NCBI RefSeq assembly: GCF_002260525.1
Contig: NZ_MRYI01000023.1
Coordinates: forward strand, 29,128-93,127
Length of the DNA stretch: 64,000 nucleotides
From: Hahella sp. CCB-MM4
GTDB lineage: Bacteria; Pseudomonadota; Gammaproteobacteria; Pseudomonadales; Oleiphilaceae
Direction of reading: 5' to 3'
The notes beneath the pieces are model-generated. The model did no database searches. It had not been told where the DNA came from and was given only the letters and a program-made list of their open reading frames with translations. Shown in pieces: positions 26,624 through 34,660 of the stretch; the stretch's first letter is position 1; every line of letters begins with the position of its first letter. A program made the translations under genes and the position numbers.

Positions 26624-27523
26624 TCACTTAATGTATTTGTCGATGTAGCGCTGCATTTCGTTGCGCATGAATATTCCGCTTTGATCAGCCTTTTCTTCCC
26701 AGGCAAATACACAGGCCGTCATGATGCCGTCGAAGCCGATCTCACCTAAGGTGCGGTAAAAATCGTCCCAGGGGACTTCACCCTGCCCCATATTCAGGTG
26801 CTGGTGTACGCGGGCAGTCGAACCCGGCGGATTGATGATATAACGCAGGCCTGAACTGGCTTTGTGGTTGAAGGTGTCGGCAATATGCACGTGGGCCAAC
26901 ACATCAGCACACTCTCGGAGCATGGCCACAGTGTCATCACCGAAGTAGAAGGTATGCGGTGTACAATAGAGGAACTTCACGTTCGGTGAATTCACCGTGC
27001 GGATCAAGTCCACCGAAGGCTGCAGGGTTTCCACCCAGTCTTCCGGATGCGGTTCGATATGCAGGTTGATGCCTTCACGCTCAAAGATCGGTACCAGTTC
27101 TTCCATCGAACGCCACCAAGCGTCTTCACAGGCTTCGATCATTGAGCCGGTGTGGCAGCAATAACAGGTGCCCTTGTCCGGATGAGGTCCGCGACCGAAT
27201 TCGGAATTCATGGTGTCGACGCCCATCTCAACAGCAATCTCGATGGCTCGCTTCCAGTGCCGGACGGCAGCTTTGCGCTCTTCCTCATCGTTGGATGCCC
27301 ACCGGTACATCGGCAGTAAAGTGGCAATACCAACCCTGGCGTCAGCCAAGGCTTTTTTGAATGATTTGATACGATCCGGGAACACACGCGGAGCCTTGAA
27401 CCATTCAAGAAAGTCGCCGCGCGGACTCAGTTCAATCCAGTCGTAACCCAGCTCAGCCACCTTTGACGGTAACTGTTCCAGACTTAAATGCCGGTGCATA
27501 AAGGGGTCTAGAGTAATCTTCAT
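26624..27523 (-). CDS. TIM-barrel sugar phosphate isomerase/epimerase
   Basis: 299 residues, AP-endonuclease-2 fold, starting [19 protein letters not shown]. Metal-site candidates: TMNSEFGRG (Glu), [12 protein letters not shown] (Glu/His), [11 protein letters not shown] (His) and the C-terminal [10 protein letters not shown]. It may be IolH-like or an inosose isomerase that feeds epi- or scyllo-forms into the pathway; the sequence does not decide. It leads the catabolic genes right behind the ABC transporter and is closely linked to iolG. Confidence 0.83.
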   Translation of the reverse strand: MKITLDPFMHRHLSLEQLPSKVAELGYDWIELSPRGDFLEWFKAPRVFPDRIKSFKKALADARVGIATLLPMYRWASNDEEERKAAVRHWKRAIEIAVEMGVDTMNSEFGRGPHPDKGTCYCCHTGSMIEACEDAWWRSMEELVPIFEREGINLHIEPHPEDWVETLQPSVDLIRTVNSPNVKFLYCTPHTFYFGDDTVAMLRECADVLAHVHIADTFNHKASSGLRYIINPPGSTARVHQHLNMGQGEVPWDDFYRTLGEIGFDGIMTACVFAWEEKADQSGIFMRNEMQRYIDKYIK

Positions 27524-27565
27524 AAGAATTCTCCATATAAGAGCTAGCGAAAAATATTCTTTGGA

Positions 27566-27596
27566 TCGGGCGTCAACCGGACGATTGACGCCCCGA
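27566..27596 (-). terminator. Intercistronic hairpin after ABC ATPase gene
   Basis: GGGCGTCAA (27568-27576) pairs perfectly with TTGACGCCC (27585-27593), just after the ATPase stop codon. No immediate T-run follows on the minus strand, so it more likely stabilises or attenuates the transporter message than terminates it fully. Confidence 0.55.
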
Positions 27597-27597
27597 A

Positions 27598-28422
27598 TCA
27601 GTGTGCCGGGGGTGGCGGATGACCTTCATGAGCCGACATATAGCTCTCGATCTCACCTTCCAGATCGGCCATGGCTTCACCTCCGGCCATCAGATCCGTA
27701 ATCTCCTCGCGAGTCTTTTCGCCCTTACGGAAGTCGGCCGCCAGTGCTCCGCGAATCAAGACAGCAAAATGATCTCCGACCGTCATCGCATGCATCACCT
27801 GGTGAGTGATAAAAATCACAGCCAACCCGCGCTTGCGTGCTTCAAACACAATGCGCAGCACATGGGTGGCTTCCTTTACGCCCAGCGCAGCGGTGGGTTC
27901 GTCGAGAATGAGTACCCGGGCACCAAAATGAACGGCTCGGGCAATGGCGAGTGACTGGCGCTCACCGCCGGACAGCCCCCCGATCAAACGGTCGCCGTCA
28001 TCGATGCGTGTGATCCCAAATTCCTTGACCGCTTTAACTGCCGTTTCGTTGGCTGTTTTCCGGTCAAAGATGGTGAAAGGCCCAAATTTTTTGGTGGGTT
28101 CAACGCCGACGAAAAAGGAGCGTCCGATCGTCATTAGAGGAAAAGTGCCCCCGAATTGATGGACCGTGGAAATACCCCGGCTAGCGGCATCCTTTGGACA
28201 ATCGAAGGAAACTTCCTCTCCGTCCATAAGCATCTGACCGCTGGTGGGCTTGTGAACACCGGCCAGGGTTTTGATCAGTGTTGACTTGCCCGCGCCGTTG
28301 TCGCCGAGCAAACACAGCACTTCACCAGCATGGACCTTTAGCGAGATGTCATGAAGTACATCGATCGGTCCGAACGACTTATTAACGTTTTTCAATTCAA
28401 GTACAGGGTTGGTCGTGTTCAT
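27598..28422 (-). CDS. Sugar ABC transporter ATP-binding protein (inositol locus)
   Basis: 274 residues with a single ABC domain, unlike the double-domain RbsA/MglA type. Walker A GDNGAGKSTLIKTLAG, signature GGLSGGERQSLAIARAVHFG, Walker B VLILDEPTAAL and the H-loop IFITHQV are all present. The size and single domain match FrcA/IatA-like carriers for inositol or fructose. Its ATG overlaps the permease stop by 4 bp (ATGA). The C-terminus ends in a short His/Pro-rich tail. It energises the two adjacent permeases. Confidence 0.93.
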   Translation of the reverse strand: MNTTNPVLELKNVNKSFGPIDVLHDISLKVHAGEVLCLLGDNGAGKSTLIKTLAGVHKPTSGQMLMDGEEVSFDCPKDAASRGISTVHQFGGTFPLMTIGRSFFVGVEPTKKFGPFTIFDRKTANETAVKAVKEFGITRIDDGDRLIGGLSGGERQSLAIARAVHFGARVLILDEPTAALGVKEATHVLRIVFEARKRGLAVIFITHQVMHAMTVGDHFAVLIRGALAADFRKGEKTREEITDLMAGGEAMADLEGEIESYMSAHEGHPPPPAH

Positions 28423-29450
28423 GCTGCCGCCCTCGTAGTATTCAGTTTTTGTTTTTCCTTCTTCGGTTTACTGCCAGTCAGCGCCATCTTGCGGAAGCTG
28501 TTGTTCATGACGACCGCCACCAGTAGCATCACGCCGATGATCAGGCTGGACCAGTTGCGGTCGATATCGGTGAAATAAATACCTTGGGTGACCACGGCAA
28601 AGGTCAGGGTTCCGAAGAAAATTCCGATGATGGAACCAAAGCCTCCAGTGAGGAGCACGCCGCCAACCACCACGGAGACCACGGCGTTGAAGATGTAGTT
28701 CATGCCGCCGGAAACCTGAGCGGAATTGAACAGGATCGCTCCGCACATTCCGACAAAGGATGCACTGGTGGATGACAGTACAAATAGCCAGATCGTCAGC
28801 CTGTCGGTTGGAATCCCTGCATTACGGGCACTGTCCCTATCACCGCCCATGGCGAAGATCCAGTTTCCATAACGTGTGTAATGAACAATGAAGAAGTAAA
28901 CGGCTGTCAGGCCGATCCACCAAAGGATGATGATCTGATAACTGCCACCGACAAGGTTACCGAAGATGGCTTTGCTCCATTCGGGGGCCGACAATGCAAC
29001 ACTCGCATTCCCTGTCAGTAGAACGGATGCACTGAGGATGACACCCTGCATAGCCACAAGAGTGCCAAGTGTCACAATGAGTGACGGCACCGAGGTACGC
29101 ACGGTCAGCAAACCGTTGACCAGGCCCACGGCAACACCAAGCGCCAATGCCCCCAGGATGCCGACAATGATCGGTAGCTCATAATAGCCGGAGAGAATCG
29201 CCACACTCATGGAGCCGGCGGGAATCATCGCACCGATGGAGATATCCAGTTCACCTGAAATCATCAGCAGACCGACAGGCAGGGCAACCACACCAAGATT
29301 GGCGGCAAGGTTGACCCAGCTGGCAGCGCCGATAAAGTTGCTCAATTGCACGCCACCAAAGATAACGAAGAATAGAATGACAGCGACAAAGCTCATCACC
29401 GAACCAGCTTCAGGACGGGTGACGAATTTAGACAGAAATTGAGTTTTCAT
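28419..29450 (-). CDS. Sugar ABC transporter permease (copy 2)
   Basis: 343 residues, BPD_transp_2 (RbsC-type) inner-membrane permease with about 8-10 helices. Family blocks: GELDISIGAMIPAGSMSVAI, VPSLIVTLGTLVAMQG, GGDRDSARNAGIP, and the C-terminal GGVLLTGGFGSIIGIFFGTL. It is clearly paralogous to the adjacent permease at 29460, sharing most of these blocks. The two are separated by 9 bp and probably form a heterodimeric channel. Confidence 0.93.
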   Translation of the reverse strand: MKTQFLSKFVTRPEAGSVMSFVAVILFFVIFGGVQLSNFIGAASWVNLAANLGVVALPVGLLMISGELDISIGAMIPAGSMSVAILSGYYELPIIVGILGALALGVAVGLVNGLLTVRTSVPSLIVTLGTLVAMQGVILSASVLLTGNASVALSAPEWSKAIFGNLVGGSYQIIILWWIGLTAVYFFIVHYTRYGNWIFAMGGDRDSARNAGIPTDRLTIWLFVLSSTSASFVGMCGAILFNSAQVSGGMNYIFNAVVSVVVGGVLLTGGFGSIIGIFFGTLTFAVVTQGIYFTDIDRNWSSLIIGVMLLVAVVMNNSFRKMALTGSKPKKEKQKLNTTRAAA

Positions 29451-29459
29451 CGTCAGGCC

Positions 29460-30509
29460 TCACGCTTTCTTTTTGCTTGAATAGCTCAGTGCCGCGCGGC
29501 GGAAAGAGTCGTTGGTAATAACCGCTACCAACAACAGCGCACCAATGATGACACTGCCAATGTTCGGATCGAAATCGGTGAAGTAGATACCCTGGTTAAC
29601 CATGGCAAAGGTCACGGTGCCCAGCAGAATGCCGATGATTGAGCCGAAGCCGCCTGTCAGTAGTACGCCACCGATGACGACACACATGATCGAGTTGAAG
29701 ATAAATGCCTGGCCGCCGGCCACTTGGGCGCTCTGGTATACCATGGCCTGAGACACACCGACGAAGGCTGCGCAGAATCCGCTTGCCATAAACAGACCGA
29801 TGGTGAGCTTCTCAGTTGGAATGCCGGCATTGCGGGCGCTTTCCCGATCACCGCCCAGAGCAAAGATCCAGTTGCCGAATGGCGAAATATGGAGGATGTA
29901 GAAAAACACCGCCACAAATGCCAGCCACCAGAAGATGGTGACCTGGAACATCCCGCCGACAAATTGGCCCAGCAGCATCTGCGACAATTCACTGGGCACA
30001 ATCGAGGCACTGGTGGAACCGGTGAGCAGTACCGCAAATCCGAGAGTTAATCCCATCACGGCGAACATCATGCCAATCGAAACAATCAGTGAAGGCACCT
30101 GGGTTTTCAGGACCAGATAACCATTGATGAAGCCGACCAGCATTCCAAAACCCAGCGCTGCTATGATGCCGACGGGCTCCGGTAGACCAAAACTTCCGGA
30201 GGTGATGGCAAGCGTTAGTGAAGAAGCGGGAATCACCGCTCCAATGGAAAGATCCAGTTCGCCGGCAATCATCAGCAAGCCTATCGGCAAAGCGACGATG
30301 CCAATTTCAGCGGCAATGTTTAACCAACTGGCAAAGCCTGCCGGAGATAGGAACACCTGCCCCGCGGCGAAAACGAAGAATAGAAATACCGCGATCATTC
30401 CCAGGAAGGATCCCATTTCAGGGCGGCGTGCCAACCGGCCTAATTGCGGCATGCTGAAGCGGCTGGCGGTCGACATGTGCGCGGTTTTATTTTGATAGAC
30501 TGAGGCCAT
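29460..30509 (-). CDS. Sugar ABC transporter permease (copy 1)
   Basis: 349 residues, the same RbsC-type family as the neighbour: GELDLSIGAVIPASSLTLAI, VPSLIVSIGMMFAVMG, GGDRESARNAGIP and GGVLLTGGFGSIIGILLGTV. Ribose-type systems usually encode one permease acting as a homodimer; two diverged adjacent copies suggest a heterodimer. The start at 30509 (MASVYQNK) has an AGGGGAA site; codons to 30524 are discounted. It lies 85 bp after the binding-protein gene. Confidence 0.93.
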   Translation of the reverse strand: MASVYQNKTAHMSTASRFSMPQLGRLARRPEMGSFLGMIAVFLFFVFAAGQVFLSPAGFASWLNIAAEIGIVALPIGLLMIAGELDLSIGAVIPASSLTLAITSGSFGLPEPVGIIAALGFGMLVGFINGYLVLKTQVPSLIVSIGMMFAVMGLTLGFAVLLTGSTSASIVPSELSQMLLGQFVGGMFQVTIFWWLAFVAVFFYILHISPFGNWIFALGGDRESARNAGIPTEKLTIGLFMASGFCAAFVGVSQAMVYQSAQVAGGQAFIFNSIMCVVIGGVLLTGGFGSIIGILLGTVTFAMVNQGIYFTDFDPNIGSVIIGALLLVAVITNDSFRRAALSYSSKKKA

Positions 30510-30594
30510 GATTTTCCCCTGCATCGAAGCTGTCAGATTGCTTTAGCCAACAGACAGCCCGGAGCTAACTGTTGTGAGTTCTTCATAGCTGGGA

Positions 30595-31569
30595 TTAACG
30601 GGTGCCTTTTTTGACGCCATCCAGAGTCGCATCGACATTGGAGGCATCAACAATACCCGGACCGGTCAGAATTTCCCGAGTGGGCACACTCAAACCGTAG
30701 TTAACATATCCATTGAGAATTGAGACCGCGAGGAAGCCTTGCAGGTAGCCCTGTTGGTCAATGGCAAACAACTGCTTACCGGACTTGATGTTGTTGAGAA
30801 TGGTTTCGTCCATGTTCAGGCCACCGACCTTGACCCGCCCCATTTTACCGGCCTGCATGACGCCGTTAATGGAAGCGTTGGCATCAACGTTGCCGATGGT
30901 GTAGATACCGGTTACCTGGGGGTTTTTCAGCAGGTAAGCCTTCACGGCCTGGGCTACAGAGGTTGCGCTGCCAAAAGAAGTTGCCGGCAACGGCAGAGTG
31001 TCACCCGTACCTCCAGCCTCCTTAATGCCGTCGGTCATACCTTTACAGTTGGCTTCGATGTTGGCGGCTCCTGGCAAGGTATTGATGCAAACCAGATGTT
31101 TCTCGCCCTTCTTGGCAAAGTATTTCCCGGCGGCGACGCCTGCTTTGTAGTCGTCACTGCCGACATAGTTCATCGCTCCAAGGCGATTAGCGGCACCGAT
31201 GCCACCGGCGTTATAAATAATCAACGGGATCCCTGCCTTCACAACAGCCTCAAATGCAGGTTCCATCGCTTCGGGCACCCAGTTTGGACCGACAATGGCA
31301 TCCGCTCCCTGTGAAATAGCCTGACGGATCAGTTCTGCCGCATCGACGCCGAGGTTGTCATAGTTCTGGGGACCCAACCAGGTTACCGAACCGCCTTGTG
31401 CTTTCACCACAATGGCCGCATCTTCCGCGCCGTGCTTCACAATTGACCAGAAAGGATCGTCCGGTTTTCCACCGATCACAAAGATATTGGCAGCCATGGT
31501 AACCGTCGTCGCGCAAGCAGCGATGGTGGCTACAACAGCCTTTGAAAATTTAGTAGTCAAGGTACTCAT
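30595..31569 (-). CDS. Sugar ABC transporter periplasmic binding protein (inositol locus)
   Basis: 324 residues with Sec signal peptide (about 1-27; core VVATIAACATTVTMAA). It has a Peripla_BP_4 ribose-type fold: NIFVIGGKPDDPFWSIVKHG at the N-terminus and QAISQGADAIVGPNW, IPLIIYNAGG, GIYTIGNVDAN and LFAIDQQGYLQGFLA further on. Its position at the head of an inositol array makes an inositol isomer the probable ligand. GAGGAAAA about 9 nt upstream of the ATG. The first gene of the array, divergent from the LacI regulator. Confidence 0.92.
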   Translation of the reverse strand: MSTLTTKFSKAVVATIAACATTVTMAANIFVIGGKPDDPFWSIVKHGAEDAAIVVKAQGGSVTWLGPQNYDNLGVDAAELIRQAISQGADAIVGPNWVPEAMEPAFEAVVKAGIPLIIYNAGGIGAANRLGAMNYVGSDDYKAGVAAGKYFAKKGEKHLVCINTLPGAANIEANCKGMTDGIKEAGGTGDTLPLPATSFGSATSVAQAVKAYLLKNPQVTGIYTIGNVDANASINGVMQAGKMGRVKVGGLNMDETILNNIKSGKQLFAIDQQGYLQGFLAVSILNGYVNYGLSVPTREILTGPGIVDASNVDATLDGVKKGTR

Positions 31570-31693
31570 TGTTATTTTCCTCTTTACTTATTGTTTTCAC
31601 CCGAACTCTACGAAGGGTTATTTTTTGTACACAACCAAGACTAGCAAAATGGAATTTTTATGGAATAATAATTCACTGGAAATGATACGATTG

Positions 31694-31720
31694 TGTCATT
31701 TAATGTCATTCAAAATGACA
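31694..31720. promoter_or_regulatory. Candidate LacI-family operator
   Basis: TGTCATTCAAAATGACA (31704-31720) is a perfect 7-bp inverted repeat with a 3-bp spacer; a third half-site TGTCATT stands 10 bp upstream (31694). It lies in the divergent gap between the binding-protein gene and the LacI gene. The spacing and symmetry suit a LacI-type dimer. Assignment is inferred from position. Confidence 0.6.
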
Positions 31721-31838
31721 CTTTTTAGAAGTGATAATTTATGGATGAATTAGCTCCAAAACATGAGGGAGCGGTATATAAGCCGGGAAGCTGATATAGA
31801 AGCTAGAAAGCATTATTAGAATAAAAATGAGGTTCAGC

Positions 31839-32873
31839 ATGAAAAGGCCAACCATCGCGGATGTTGCCGCCGAAGCAGGCGTATCGATATCAACGGTAAA
31901 CCGAATTCTTGGTGGCAAGGGGTCTGTGAAGAACACCACCATCCAAAAGGTGCAAAGTGCGGCTGAAAAGGTCGGCTATTATGGGTTGGGTGTTATCAAA
32001 TACAGGCTCAACGAGGCAACTCCCACCTACCGCTTTGGCTTTCTCTTGCAACAGTCTCACCGCCCCGTGTATCAACAGTTCAGTAAAAGAATCGTTGAAG
32101 CCTGTCACCGACGTAATAATGAGATCGTCAAACCCCTGGTCGATTTTGTTGACCTGTTGACACCCGAAAATATCGCCGCCCGCCTGAAAGCCCTGGGGCA
32201 TGAATGTGATGCGGTTGCTGTGATCGCCGCCGACCACCCGGTCATTGGAAATGCCATTCGTGAACTCAAGGAAATGGGTAAGCCGGTGGTTTGCTATATT
32301 ACGGACCAATCCTCTCCTGATCGTGCAGCTTATGTCGGAACCGACAACTGGAAGCTGGGCCGTACCGCCGGGTTTCTCATGTCCAGAATGACTCACAGAC
32401 CAGGCCGTGTGGCGGTTTTTATCGGCCACCACCGGTATCAATGTCAGGATGCAGCCGACGCCAGTTTCCGCTCCTATATCCGGGAACACGCTCCCAACCT
32501 GCTGATCGGAGAAAGCCGCCCTACCCACGAAGTCCCGGATCAGGCCTATCGTATGGTTAAAGATCTGTTGGCGAACAGTGAAGACCTGATTGGCATTCTG
32601 ATTGTCGGCGGCGGCATATCCGGCGTCTTGAGAGCCCTGCGCGAAGTCCCGGTCGAACGCCGCAAGAACATCGTACTCGTCTGCCGGGATATGGGACCTG
32701 AAACCCTCAAAGGCCTCGGCGAAGAATTAGTCACCGCCTCACTCTGCCATCCACCGAATGCCACGCCGGATTTACTGGTGGAAACGATGATTGATGTTGT
32801 TAATCAGGACACCATTGACTCGCCCATTCAGCGAACGATCCCGTTTGATATTTTGACGCCGGCTAATATTTAA
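31839..32873 (+). CDS. LacI-family transcriptional regulator of the inositol locus
   Basis: 344 residues. The N-terminal LacI helix-turn-helix is textbook: PTIADVAAEAGVSISTVNRI, followed by the hinge. The periplasmic-binding-like effector domain (about 60-340) resembles CscR/RbsR-type proteins. The divergent location from the ABC operon points to control of inositol uptake and catabolism, in place of the RpiR-type IolR found elsewhere. The start is set at 31839, with TGAGG upstream; an in-frame ATG at 31827 would overlap that ribosome site. Confidence 0.9.
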   Translation: MKRPTIADVAAEAGVSISTVNRILGGKGSVKNTTIQKVQSAAEKVGYYGLGVIKYRLNEATPTYRFGFLLQQSHRPVYQQFSKRIVEACHRRNNEIVKPLVDFVDLLTPENIAARLKALGHECDAVAVIAADHPVIGNAIRELKEMGKPVVCYITDQSSPDRAAYVGTDNWKLGRTAGFLMSRMTHRPGRVAVFIGHHRYQCQDAADASFRSYIREHAPNLLIGESRPTHEVPDQAYRMVKDLLANSEDLIGILIVGGGISGVLRALREVPVERRKNIVLVCRDMGPETLKGLGEELVTASLCHPPNATPDLLVETMIDVVNQDTIDSPIQRTIPFDILTPANI

Positions 32874-32905
32874 GATGCCGATTCGGGAAACTGGGATAGC
32901 TCTGA

Positions 32906-33160
32906 GGATTAATAGACGCTGTTTACTGGGATACCGATTGGATCGACACGCTCTACTCTACAACTAAGCTAGACCGGCAATTTCAAATTGGGTCAATTTA
33001 TGAACTGGTGGATGCCATTCAAAAGACATCATTCGAAGAGCAGCTCAAAATGTTGGCAGCTTCAGGCAAATATCGCCATCATCGAGCGGCGGAGGATGTC
33101 AGGATGATTTATGAGGCCTTCACGGTAACTTTGAAAGGCGTTTTGACTGCATTGAGATAA
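32906..33160 (+). pseudogene. Unrecognised reading-frame fragment without start codon
   Basis: Between the in-frame stop at 32903 and TAA at 33158 lies an 84-codon open frame with protein-like composition (for example IYELVDAIQKTSFEEQLKML and HHRAAEDVRMIYEAF, largely helical). There is no start codon before a Met in its middle and no ribosome site. It looks like the C-terminal end of a lost gene. I do not recognise the family. It abuts the toxin/immunity patch. Confidence 0.45.
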
Positions 33161-33200
33161 GGGCGGGAACGATGTCTAGGACTGGTCGCCCTTCCTCCCT

Positions 33201-33734
33201 TTACACTAGCTCTCGATCAAAAATGAGTCCTTTGAGATTGAGGACATTCACCAACTCTCGAAATTCATCCGTACAAAATATCCGAGAATACTTGTCGAAA
33301 TCGGTTTTAATTATCAGTTTGTCTGTGCTGTTATTTTCAAAAGCGATTCGGGTTACTCCGACTTGAACGCCATCCGCAATTTCCGCCTCACTATTGATTT
33401 TATCTACGCCCTCTGCTGCCATTACATTGAACACATACCAAGTTCCATTTTCCGTCGAAACAGGAAGAAACTCGCCATAACTTTCCAGTTGGCCTTTCAT
33501 ATGATCAAAAGCCGTTTTAGAAAAGACAAGGTGGGTATACCAACAAGATATATCAGGTACTAGGCTTTCTTTGGCGGTGTCGTCATTTTGTTGTAGTGAA
33601 CCTGATACATCTTTCCAGCTGCCAGCCAAAGACTGACCGGGAGTAGACCCGCGCATTAGCCTGACAACAACCTTCCCTGGAATATGTAGTGACATATAGT
33701 GCTCAGAGTTCAATTCAACTCGGTAAATAGTCAT
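33201..33734 (-). CDS. Imm11-like (DUF1629) immunity protein
   Basis: 177 residues, cytosolic. The central and C-terminal blocks fit the Imm11/DUF1629 family of polymorphic-toxin immunity proteins: LVFSKTAFDHMKGQLESYGE, FLPVSTENGTWYVFNVMAA, a TRIAFENN strand, and the terminal SRIFCTDEFRELVNVLNLKG ending GLIFD. Members usually follow a toxin gene directly and neutralise its C-terminal domain. Here the upstream partner is reduced to a 35-codon frame, so the protein may be an orphan. Family match is from recall of the consensus. Confidence 0.65.
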   Translation of the reverse strand: MTIYRVELNSEHYMSLHIPGKVVVRLMRGSTPGQSLAGSWKDVSGSLQQNDDTAKESLVPDISCWYTHLVFSKTAFDHMKGQLESYGEFLPVSTENGTWYVFNVMAAEGVDKINSEAEIADGVQVGVTRIAFENNSTDKLIIKTDFDKYSRIFCTDEFRELVNVLNLKGLIFDRELV

Positions 33735-33841
33735 TACTTTTCATCCTTACGTTCTTCATAACATTGGCGGAAAAGTTTAACCCAGAAAGCCGATTGTTCT
33801 AGATCAGACCGTTTGGTAGTTTCCATTTCGTTTATACACAT
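33734..33841 (-). pseudogene. 35-codon frame, possible C-terminal stump of a toxin gene
   Basis: The frame begins at an ATG at 33841 and ends in TAA that overlaps the immunity ATG by one base (TAATG), the coupling expected between a toxin and its immunity gene. The product is hydrophilic (RSDLEQSAFWVKLFRQCYEE, then RKDEK). A stop lies 30 nt further upstream. It is too short to be a toxin and may be its surviving tail, or a real small protein. Confidence 0.4.
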
Positions 33842-33903
33842 TAGCAGCAGGGAACACTGCTTCCTCTGTCATAAATGGACATCACTCAAGGAGCAGAAGA
33901 ATT

Positions 33904-34029
33904 ATGACGATTTGTATTTACTTCATCGACACCGTTGACGGTAATACCACCTCTAAAGGCGTCCATAGAAGCGTAGCCAAGCAGCTACACTACCCCATCC
34001 CCACCTCTTTCGAATTCAACAAGAGATAA
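33904..34029 (+). CDS. Small protein (41 aa) upstream of Tse2-like gene
   Basis: ATG at 33904, AAGGAG about 10 nt upstream, stop at 34027; product starts MTICIYFIDTVDGNTTSKGV and ends FEFNKR. The next gene starts 6 bp later, so it may be a leader or coupling peptide, or the N-terminal relic of a larger toxin protein. I do not recognise it. Confidence 0.4.
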   Translation: MTICIYFIDTVDGNTTSKGVHRSVAKQLHYPIPTSFEFNKR

Positions 34030-34035
34030 GTTTCA

Positions 34036-34458
34036 ATGATCGCACAAGAAGACCTCTACATCATGGATGTCGTAGAGTTTGGAAAATACCTGTTTAGAAT
34101 GGGGAATACCACCTGGCCTGCATTCACTGAACAAAGAGCCAGAATAGACGTTGTTATCGTAAAGCAAAACGGCATAGAAACGGTTATAGCGAACGGCAAT
34201 GGATTCTCTGCATTTGACCACTTAACTCCAATTATGAGAAAACCAGGAAAGAAGGTCTGGCGAATTATGAAAGGGGCGAATCTTCCAGCAGAGCTAAGGT
34301 TGGTAAAAGATCTTCGACCTGGCCACGAAGGTCATTATATGATTGCCCCCTCACGAAATATGCCTTTAAAAAAATTCCTAGGACTTATGGAAGAGTTGGG
34401 GTTGGATAAGTCACGAGTACAAATTCTTTCAGAAGGAGACATAGCAAATGTCAAATAA
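34036..34458 (+). CDS. Tse2-like ADP-ribosyltransferase-type toxin
   Basis: 140 residues, no signal peptide. The central and C-terminal part follows the Tse2 family pattern: NGFSAFDHLTPIMRKPGKKV, then WRIMKGANLPAELRLVKD, then HYMIAPSRNMPLKKFLGLM, matching the Tse2 order of a serine/phenylalanine strand, a Lys-Gly-x-x-(I/L)-P turn, a conserved HY-I-P strand and a PM helix. Tse2 is a cytotoxic effector with a fold related to ADP-ribosyltransferases and is paired with the helical Tsi2. The gene overlaps the small downstream gene by 11 bp, a toxin-antitoxin layout. No secretion marker is seen, so it may be a chromosomal toxin-antitoxin module rather than a T6SS effector. The start may instead be the Met at 34063. 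Confidence 0.65.
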   Translation: MIAQEDLYIMDVVEFGKYLFRMGNTTWPAFTEQRARIDVVIVKQNGIETVIANGNGFSAFDHLTPIMRKPGKKVWRIMKGANLPAELRLVKDLRPGHEGHYMIAPSRNMPLKKFLGLMEELGLDKSRVQILSEGDIANVK

Positions 34459-34660
34459 AGGTATTCATCCTATCGTTAGCGAATACAACCTGCTTTGGGA
34501 AGCACTAAAGTATTATGAGCAGCGACTGGAGCAGTTGTCGTTTGCGGAAACAGATGAAGATCAGCAACTAACATACGACGAAAAGCTCCAAGACATTGAA
34601 GGCATCTTGGCTTCGCTTAAGTTGGCAGCGAAAGAGGATTATGACTTAGATCTTGAATAG
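34448..34660 (+). CDS. Small acidic helical protein, putative Tsi2-like antitoxin
   Basis: 70 residues, strongly acidic, predicted as two helices (YNLLWEALKYYEQRLEQLSF and YDEKLQDIEGILASLKLAAK) joined by an Asp/Glu/Gln-rich turn. Tsi2, the partner of Tse2, is a similar small helical-hairpin protein. No strong sequence identity is claimed. The 11-bp overlap with the toxin-like gene and an AGGAG site inside that gene indicate coupled translation. The function is inferred from context and shape. Confidence 0.6.
   Translation: MSNKGIHPIVSEYNLLWEALKYYEQRLEQLSFAETDEDQQLTYDEKLQDIEGILASLKLAAKEDYDLDLE

Noticed and set aside
34036..34660. T6SS effector-immunity locus
   Set aside because: No T6SS structural gene, VgrG, PAAR or secretion marker lies in the window, so a plain toxin-antitoxin reading is preferred.
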